Part shown: positions 56,305-64,000 of the stretch, piece after piece
Numbering within the stretch: position 1 is the first letter of the stretch
Layout of the letters: each line of letters begins with the position of its first letter
Source: Henckelia pumila
Lineage: Eukaryota; Streptophyta; Magnoliopsida; Lamiales; Gesneriaceae
DNA: 64,000 nucleotides
NCBI RefSeq assembly: GCF_033568475.1
Contig: NW_027331831.1
Location: 11,904,001-11,968,000, forward strand
Direction of reading: 5' to 3'
Made by a program: the position numbers and the translations under genes
Notes under the pieces: generated by a model
The model's database searches: none
What the model saw: the letters and a program-made list of their open reading frames with translations, nothing else
What the model was told of the DNA's origin: nothing

Positions 56305-58412
56305 GACTACCAAATGTTTTGAAGGTGTGTAGTTAGTTTCATTTTTTTTACTTTATGTTTTACTCTTTTTTGGGTTCATGGTATCCTTGTAAATTATATT
56401 TTAATTTTGTCACTTTCCCAACTTTTTCTAATAATAATGAGTCTGAACTTTTTTTTTTTTTTTTTTTAAAACATTTTCTCATGTTATCATGATTCATGCA
56501 TCTTATACGTTGGGTGCACTTGAATACTTGATGCAGAATGAGATGATGTATATATTCTTTAAAAAAAAAGGAACGAGATGATGTATAACTTTTTTTATTT
56601 ATCTCATGTTTGTCTGATTTTTTTGTCATCTCAATTTGATCAATCGCCCGTGATGACATTATATCTAAGCATTAGACATCCCTCTCTGTCCACATGATAA
56701 ACATATGATAAGTTGTATGACATGAATGAAATTTTACAATTATACACTTGGACAATCATGTTTGATTCCCATTTTGCGAAGACATTTAAGATATTATAGA
56801 ATATAATAAACATAATAATAAGTTAAAAATATACAAAACAATATTTTTTTTATATTAAACAATATCTCTTCTATTTTATAATAGTTGAGAGGCATATAGC
56901 AACTCTTCTTATGACACTAACTTTTGTTTTCAGTTTTACCTTTTCCTCCCCTTCCTATCAACTATTTTATTAAAGCTCTCAATCACTTCACCCACAAAAA
57001 AATACATATAATAATAATTTTTATTTTACATACGAACGAGCGTGTGCATTTTTTATTAGTATTAATAAATGATTTTACGTCATAGTATTCTATAAAATAA
57101 AAAAGGTATTTATTACTGAAATCATCCAGATGGTTGTCATTGTCAAAATAATAGACTCTTCATCTAGTTTAATTTAATATATAGTTTGTATAATAATTTA
57201 ACGTCTTCAAATTTCGAAAAAATATACAGAAAAACGACTTATACAAAATATAATTTCTTCAAAGCACTTACCCGATATGGCGATACATCTCAATTATAAA
57301 ACCAACTCCACAAACAATTCAACCCAAAAAATTCATCTACTCCAAATTTAGTGATTTGTTACCTGAATCACAGTTTATTTATGTGATGAAATTACAGAAT
57401 AATTAATACATTGTGATTCAGTAATTGTAATCTAGTAGTAGTCAAACAAAAACTCAACTATATAGGAATATGCTGGATTTAAATTACCTACATTTTGGGC
57501 ACACTTTTTTTTTTTGGGCAATAGAAGGTCCCCTACTGTGAGTGGTCCTGCCTTAAACTATTTAGCTGCCGACAGCCAGCCAAGCCTAGGATTTCTTGCA
57601 TGGAGAATGGAGAACTTACTTTTTGACTGAGATTACCTTTTGGCTTCATTTTGAGAATTCAAGAAATTAAACCAAAGGGGTTTCTTTTAGTAACAACAGA
57701 AAAACTTCCTATACCATATCAATTGGCTACCATATTTTGAGTAATTTCTCCTCGGAACTCAAGTGGGCATGAGCTCATATCATGTTCTCATCCAATAAAC
57801 AACACTTTTTTAAATCTTGAATTGTTTTTTCACAACTTTTGGAAAATAACATAATTTCATATATTCTTACATAAACGTTGATTTCATAATCCTGACGAGT
57901 GACATAATCCTTTTGTGGAACAAGAGAGACAGATTTTAATGAACATATATAAAACACTCCTTACTTCCTGTCGTAATAAAAAAAAAATGGAGTTGATGAA
58001 TCGACAAAATTGAGAGATAAGAAGCAAAAACACTTTGTTTTGTGACTAGAATCAAAATGGCATTAAAGAATTATGTCAAATCTAGTTTTATTTTTCTGTT
58101 TCCAGCGTATAATCAAATTTACTAACTTTATATACACTAGCGTATTTAACACACTCGTTGTGTGTGACGAAAAAGTTGATTTTTTTTATTAAAATTAATT
58201 TCAAAAAAAATATAATAAATTTATGAAACCAAAAAATTAATGTTTTTTGGGTTAAAATATTAACCATAAAGAGTAATTAAAAGATAACCGATTATATTAG
58301 TTATTTTTCACTTTTTTTTCAAATAATTTGAAATTTCAAAATTAGGGTATCATACTAAGAGACCGTGTTTGTTTCTTTAAAGCTTTCTTACTTAATATAT
58401 ATATATATATAT
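56305..58412. other. 3' UTR region of the ZNG1 gene and intergenic sequence
   Basis: The first few hundred bases should hold the 3' UTR. The rest is AT-rich with no coding frame, element end or RNA gene recognised. Confidence 0.5.
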
Positions 58413-58592
58413 TGTAATGGACTGGGCTGACCCAGCCATTCTTGCACTCATGGTAGCTCAATGTTACCAGAAATCATAAAACTTTGTATTTAAGCCTGGG
58501 TACAAGGTTCGATTCCTGGGAAGGGCAAAAACTCCCACCAGAGGGAGAAGACCACGAGTGCAAGAATGGCTGGGTCAGCTCAGTCCATTACA
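58413..58592. mobile_element. 180-bp foldback element with tRNA-like A and B boxes
   Basis: Inverted ends of 37 bp (TGTAATGGACTGGGCTGACC ... and its mirror ... GGTCAGCTCAGTCCATTACA) differ at one base. The interior has TGGTAGCTCAATG (58451-58463), like a tRNA A box, and GGTTCGATTCC (58506-58516), a perfect T-arm/B box. No tRNA cloverleaf can be formed, so it is not a tRNA gene. It could be a SINE bounded by an inverted duplication, or a MITE that captured one. Confidence 0.7.
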
Positions 58593-58612
58593 TATCTATC
58601 TATTTCTAATAT

Positions 58613-60850
58613 AAAAGGATGAATGTAGGGGTAAAGTTTTTATTGTGTATATACATCTTTACCCTTTCATTCTATATAAATGAGATAATAATGAAGGCTA
58701 AACAAGTAAAATTACAAAAAATGAAGGGAAAAAGTTGGAAAATGCACATGACAATTAATGTATTAATTTCACATATAACTTTCATTTTAATGAACTCTAT
58801 TTAATTATATTTCTTTCATTTCAATTTCTTTCTATAATTAATTGGAACAAATTTTCATACATACATTTTATATGTAATAGAATATTGTCACCTTGCAAAC
58901 AAATGCATACACTAAATTTATATACATGCTGACAAATTCTCAAAAAATATTTAAAGTAAATACACTCTATTTAATTATATAACTTTTATTTTTAGTTGTA
59001 TCTTACTATTAATTGTGTCAAATATCTGTCATACATAAATTTTATATGTTCTTCCACTTTACTTCCTTCTTACTATTAATTGTGTTGAATTTTTATACAT
59101 TAATTTTATATGTTATTTTATTTTTTTCATTTTTTCCATGAATTTGAAATATTCTAATATAAATTTTGTAATAATATATTAATATCAATCAAAGAATAGA
59201 TTATTGTCACCAATAAATAGTATGATTGTAACAGTGAAATTTCTAAAAAAATATTTAAAACAAATAAAAAAAATTAATGGATTATATTTAATTTTGTAAA
59301 TTTCACTTTAGATATATTATACTGTTAATTTTGTCAAATATTTGTCATACGTAAAATTTATATGTTTTTCTACTTTGTAAAGTTTATATTGTGTATATAC
59401 ATCTTTACCCTTTCATTCTATATAAATGAGATAATAATGAGGGCTAAACAAGTAAAATTACAAAAAAGAAAGGGAGAAAGTTGGAAAATGCACTTGACAA
59501 TTAATGTATTAATTTCACATATAACTTCCATTTTAATGAACTCTATTTGATTATATTTCTTTCATTTCAATTCCTTTATATTATTAATTGGAACAAATTT
59601 TCATACATACATTTTATATGTTATTATTATTTTTTCATTTCGTCTATTATTTGTAATATTTCAGTATAAATTTTTTTATAATAAATTAATATTAGTCAAT
59701 CAAATAATAGAATATTTTCACCTTGCAAACAAATGCATACACTAAATTTGTATACATTTTGTCCACTTTACTTCCTTCATATTATTAATTGTGTTGAATT
59801 TTCATGCATTAATTTTATATGTTATTTTATTTATATTTCTACTATAAAAGTATGAATGTATGGTAAATAATAGAATATTGCCACCTTGCAAACAAATGCA
59901 TACACTAAATTTATATACATGTTGACAAATTCTCAAAAAATATTTAAAGTAAATATACTCTATTTAATTCAATAACTTTCACTTTAGTTGTATCTTACTA
60001 TTAATTATGTCAAATATCTGTCATACATAAAATTTATATATTCTTCCACTTTACTTCCTTCCTACTATTAATTGTGTTGAATTTTTATACTTTAATTTTA
60101 TATGTTATTTTATTTTTTCATTTTGTCCATGAATTTGCAATATTCTAATATAAATTTTGTAATAATATATTAATATAAATCAAAGAATAGATTATTGTCA
60201 CCAATAAATAGTATGATTGTAACAGTGAAGTTTCTAAAAAAATATATTTAAAAAAATAAAAAAAATTAATGGATTATATTTAATTTTGTAACTTTCACTT
60301 TAGATATATCCTACTGTTAATTTTGTCAAATATTTATCATACATAAAATTTATATGTTTTTCTACTTTATTTCTCTCCTACTATTAATAGTGTCAAGTTT
60401 TGATACATGCATTTTATATGTTATTATACATCAATTCGTCCATGTATTTTCAATGTTCTAATATTAATTTGGTAATAGTATATTAATATCAATAAAATAA
60501 TAGATTATTGTCACCAATAAATAATAGGGATTGTAACAGTAAAGTTTTCCAAAAAATATTTAAATTAAATAAAAAATAGACTCTATTTAATTCTATAATT
60601 TTCACTTTAATATATCCTACTATTAATTGTGTCAAATATCTGTCATACATAAAACTTATATTTTTTTCTACGTTATTTCTCTCCTACTATTAATAGTGTC
60701 AAATTTTGATACATATTCACTTCGTTCATGTATTTTCAATATTCCAATGTAAATTTTTAAATAATATTTAATACAATTCAATCAAGAAATAGATTATTGT
60801 CACCAATAAATAGTATATTAAAAAGTTTTGCAAAATCAAAAATGCATATA
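58613..60850. repeat. Degenerate ~300-330-bp direct repeat array
   Basis: The phrase TAGATTATTGTCACCAATAA (or TAGAATATTGTCACCTTGCA) recurs near 58880, 59205, 59710, 59870, 60190, 60505 and 60793. A longer unit with ACATCTTTACCCTTTCATTC and AATGAGATAATAATG recurs at 58654 and 59400. The mosaic suggests repeated insertions or duplications of one AT-rich family, perhaps a Helitron-like one, though no Helitron end was proven. Confidence 0.7.
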
Positions 60851-61526
60851 GTAAAATTAAATAGTATTTTGACAAATTCTAAAAACAAATTTAAAATTAA
60901 ATAGAGAGTAATTCAAAATTTTAAAATAATAAATGTTGATTATATATATAGAATTTTAACATTTTCATAAAATATTTGAAATAAATATACAAAATCCAAA
61001 ATCCAAAATTTGTTTCAATTATTTATTATATTGATTTATTTCAAAGATTTATTATGAGGAAAATTTAAATAGTATATTAATAAAAACTTTTCAAAAATAA
61101 ATAAATGATTATATTAAAAATTACATAGTGTTTTCAAAAAATTTAAAATATTTAAAGTTAATAGACAGAAATTCAAATATCCAAGATTTATTTCAATTAT
61201 TTATTGATGATTTATTTCAAAAGTTAATGCTTTTAGTAATTCTATATTTAACACTATTGTGTTCACGATTATGGTATTAATTTGTTTGATTTTAAAAAAA
61301 TATTCGCAGTAACATCATTTCAACAAAAAAACATTGATAAGTAAATTTATTATTATGTACGTAGCTTATTAATCAATAATTATTAATAATTCTTTACATT
61401 TATACACTCTAAAATAAATAAAATCTAATGCATTTGGGTGATCACTTTGACAAAATAATATTATATATGAATTGATACAAAGATCAAAGATTAATAAAAA
61501 CATTGAAAATTAGAATACTTTGATAT
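60851..61526. other. AT-rich intergenic sequence, nothing recognised
   Basis: Low-complexity AT-rich DNA between the repeat array and the Copia LTR. Confidence 0.5.
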
Positions 61527-62841
61527 TGTTGAATCCGATATTTTGGTGATAACAAACAACAACTCATTGTATAGGAATGTGCTGCCAACCATTGTATTTC
61601 AGGAATCTACTACAACTTCTACCGGAAGCTTGTCAATCGCCCTTGCTCTCGATCGGCTGAAGACACAAGGATAAATCCATCTACCGGAAGCTTGTCAACC
61701 GCCTATGTCTCTCGACCGGTTGAAGTCTCAAGCCTATCGACTGGTTATTCAAACCAGCAGAGGACAAATATCCCTACCGGTAGAATGCCAACTGCCTATC
61801 AAGATATCTCGAGACAAGAACCTGTGACAAGATGTTCTTTGCAGGATCCTTTTTTAAAAGCAGAACCGGCGTATCAGAAGATTTGTTGACTCCTGCAAAT
61901 CAAGACAACAGGTTGTACCAAAATGGCAAAAACACAGAATGACTGCAGATAAAGCACTCGACCGTTTATTCCAGTTTTGGACCCTGGAAGTTGTCTGCAG
62001 TGTACGATCCTCATGCAGAATCATCAATGCATTTATGAGCATTAAATGTGCATTCAATGCAGCATCAGAACGTTCAAAATAAAGACGTTGATGATTGACC
62101 TATTTAAAGGGAGGATTGCTCAAGAAGTAAAAAACAAGAATAACAACAAAAAAAAGGAACAACAACAAGTGATACGAGACAACGAAGAGAGACATTTCAA
62201 TCACTTGAGTAATATCAGAAGTCCTCATCTGATATACTTGAGCACACTCACAAGATCATTCATCTGCTGCTCAAATAAACCCTCGCTTATAGTTCACGTA
62301 TCTGATCATCAAGGATCATCCTAGGGTTTCCAAGCCTCTCAACCGCTCTGCAGTCTGAGAAGCTCAACTCAACTATACTCAGTGTTGAAGAGACTTGAAG
62401 CTGCTCTGAAAGCTTCCACCAGTCTGATAAGAACTGAGAATCTTATCTGTGTAAATCTAGGAGTTTCGGATTAGGCATTGGATAAGTCGTAAGTCTGAAG
62501 TGGGTGTATTACAAGACGTTGTAATAACCAAAGTCTTCTAGTGAATTCCTTCCTAAGTGGAAGAAGGGGAGACGTAGAAGGATTAAGCCTTCGAACTTCC
62601 ATAAAATCGTGCTTTAGCCTTTACTGCCATTTATCTTACATCCTGCTCATACATTGCTTTATAAACTTTGCATCACTAAACCTCTGAACTAGTTCCGCAC
62701 TATTTAAGTTGTTCAAAACGGTTTAGAAGTTGAGAAAACAGATTAAGTGAACTAAACCTCACTTGATCATTTTAAAGAAGAAGAAGAAAAGTTTCAGAGT
62801 GTATTCACTCCCCCCCTCTACCCTCTGAAGCGATCCCAACA
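61527..62841 (+). repeat. 5' LTR of the Copia element
   Basis: Starts TGTTGAATCCGATATTTTGG and ends GATCCCAACA, about 1315 bp. The end CACTCCCCCCCTCTACCC resembles the solo LTR at 18880-20867, which shows the same family style. A TATA-like CTATTTAAAGGG lies near 62099. Confidence 0.85.
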
Positions 62842-62843
62842 AG

Positions 62844-62855
62844 TGGTATCAGAGC
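62844..62855 (+). other. Primer binding site (initiator tRNA-Met type)
   Basis: TGGTATCAGAGC, two bases after the LTR end, the usual Copia primer site. Confidence 0.9.
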
Positions 62856-62894
62856 GGGTTCCTTTCTCAACTGTTGATCTAAAGTTTTAAAATC

Positions 62895-64000
62895 ATGACT
62901 TCTTTCAACAGAATTCCTATGTTTTCTAAAGAAGAGTATGATGATTGGAAAATTCGCATGCAAGCACATCTTGCAGCACAGGATGATGACATGCTATATG
63001 TCATAACAGACGGTCCTATCAAAATTATGAAGGTCAACCCAGCTCTAGCCGATGGTGCAGGACAAATGATTGAGAAACCAAGAGCTGAGTGGACCACTGA
63101 GGACAAAAAGAAGGCCAATCTTGACAATGTGGCCCGGGACATCCTATACAAAACACTGGACAAGAATATGTTCAGCAAAATCAAGTCATGTTCCACAGCA
63201 AAGGAGATTTGGGAGAAGCTCACTCAGCTGTGTGAAGGGAATGACCAGACAAAGGAAAACAAGCTCACCTTGGCCATTCAAAAATATGACAACGCCAAAA
63301 TGAAGCCAGGGGAAACCATGGCTGAATTTGATGAACGGTTCAGTAGTATCATTTGTGATCTTATTGCTTTAGGTAAAACTTATACTAACCGTGAAATTGC
63401 TGTGAAGGTTATGAGAGCTCTGCCCAAAGAATGGGAGATCAAGACAGTGGCCATGAGAGAGTCGAAAGACTTGAGCAAGGTTGAACTGCATGATCTCTTT
63501 GCAGATCTTAAAGCCTACGAGTTCGAGCTCAACATGAGAACAGAGGATGAACCATCTACCTCTCAACCAACCAAGGCCTTAACCTCAACCGTGATACGTC
63601 CACCGATCGAGGAAGCTCCAAAGAGATCAGCTGAGCAAATCAGCAATGAAGCCATGACACTCTTTGTCAAGAAATTTGGTAAATTTATGCGTAAAAACAA
63701 TTCTAAATTTAAAAATTATCATAAATTGGACCATACAAACGATGGTCCTACTTGTTTTAACTGTGGCAAGCCAGGCCATTTCATTGCAGAGTGCACCAAG
63801 CCTAAGAGCAATGATCAGAAGCAATTTTCTGAAAGAAGAAGGGGCAAGGAGGACAAGAGGACCCTTAGAAAAGGAAGAGACCAAAGGGTTTTAGTAGCAG
63901 ACGAAAGCAAAATCAAGTGGGCCGAGTCTGACTCCGACAACTCCAATACCGGAAGCTCTTCAGATGACAGCGATGATGAAAAGGTGGAATGCCTTATGGC
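62895..64000 (+). CDS. Copia gag (start of gag-pol), open to window end
   Basis: One uninterrupted frame from ATG at 62895 to the last base, at least 368 codons with no stop. It forms the nucleocapsid-type gag of a plant Copia element. It opens MTSFNRIPMFSKEEYDDWK, the usual gag start of this group, followed by a UBN2-type gag domain (VARDILYKTLDKNMFSKI, IWEKLTQLCEG, FDERFSSIICDL, VMRALPKEWEIK). A zinc knuckle CFNCGKPGHFIAEC (residues 287-300, C-x2-C-x4-H-x4-C) comes next. After that are a basic patch and an acidic Ser/Asp-rich stretch (ESDSDNSNTGSSSDDSDDE), typical of SIRE-like elements. Protease, integrase and reverse transcriptase would follow beyond the window. The intact frame suggests a fairly young insertion. 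Confidence 0.9.
   Translation, partial: MTSFNRIPMFSKEEYDDWKIRMQAHLAAQDDDMLYVITDGPIKIMKVNPALADGAGQMIEKPRAEWTTEDKKKANLDNVARDILYKTLDKNMFSKIKSCSTAKEIWEKLTQLCEGNDQTKENKLTLAIQKYDNAKMKPGETMAEFDERFSSIICDLIALGKTYTNREIAVKVMRALPKEWEIKTVAMRESKDLSKVELHDLFADLKAYEFELNMRTEDEPSTSQPTKALTSTVIRPPIEEAPKRSAEQISNEAMTLFVKKFGKFMRKNNSKFKNYHKLDHTNDGPTCFNCGKPGHFIAECTKPKSNDQKQFSERRRGKEDKRTLRKGRDQRVLVADESKIKWAESDSDNSNTGSSSDDSDDEKVECLM

Larger units (their letters stand above)
61527..64000 (+). mobile_element. Copia LTR retrotransposon (SIRE-like), 5' part
   Basis: 5' LTR, primer binding site and an open gag frame follow in order up to the end of the window. The rest of the element, including the 3' LTR, lies outside. Confidence 0.9.

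Noticed and set aside
55132-56659. Minus-strand frames opposite the ZNG1 gene
   Set aside because: They overlap well-defined ZNG1 exons and introns and have no recognisable domain.
58451-58516. tRNA gene
   Set aside because: A-box- and B-box-like motifs are present but no acceptor stem or anticodon arm can be formed.
58619-59550. Two nearly identical 61-62-codon frames (58619-58804 and 59362-59550)
   Set aside because: Similarity is due to duplicated AT-rich DNA. The surrounding non-coding bases are equally conserved and no domain or start signal supports a peptide.

Overview
The window is nuclear DNA of a flowering plant, most likely a eudicot. It has intron-rich genes with GT-AG introns, AT-rich intergenic sequence, and plant-type transposons (CACTA, hAT, Tourist-like and Mutator-like MITEs, a TRIM, Copia and other LTR elements). 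The species cannot be named from the sequence alone. Four host genes could be assembled exon by exon. All are transcribed from the minus strand except the last: a short NAC-domain transcription factor gene (1383-3495), two tandem BGLU40-like family 1 beta-glucosidase genes of 13 exons each (32016-37406 and 43391-49874), and a complete 9-exon COG0523/ZNG1-type zinc-chaperone GTPase gene (52778-56304, plus strand).

Layout. 1-3.6 kb: NAC gene, whose third exon codes for an acidic Glu/Asp tail. 4.28-9.78 kb: a minus-oriented, apparently non-coding LTR retrotransposon with 663-bp LTRs and a CATTT target duplication. Its 3' internal region is a 32-copy 48/49-bp minisatellite, and its 5' LTR is split by a 1-kb hAT element. 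9.8-14.9 kb: MITEs, a second hAT element, a near-perfect 50-bp-arm hairpin and a retroelement remnant. 14.98-18.69 kb: a 3.7-kb CACTA element carrying a cytochrome P450 (CYP76-like) fragment. 18.7-23.5 kb: a 93-bp repeat block split by a 2-kb solo LTR, a glucan water dikinase exon fragment, an F-box/LRR-like fragment split by a complete 388-bp TRIM, and a Tourist-like MITE with a hAT element inside its terminal inverted repeat. 23.5-32 kb: AT-rich, foldback (Mutator-like) elements, no gene seen. 32-50 kb: the beta-glucosidase pair. 52.8-56.3 kb: ZNG1 homologue. 56.3-61.5 kb: intergenic, with a tRNA-box-bearing foldback element and degenerate ~300-330-bp repeats. 61.5-64 kb: the 5' LTR, primer binding site and gag start of a SIRE-like Copia element that runs off the window.

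The genes do not form a pathway. The two glucosidases are predicted secretory or vacuolar glycosidases that arose by tandem duplication. The downstream copy (32-37 kb) is intact at every splice site. The upstream copy (43-50 kb) keeps all exons open but has lost the AG acceptor of intron 7. From memory, BGLU40 (At1g26560) and a CobW-like gene (At1g26520) are also close neighbours in Arabidopsis, so the pair plus ZNG1 may be an old gene neighbourhood.
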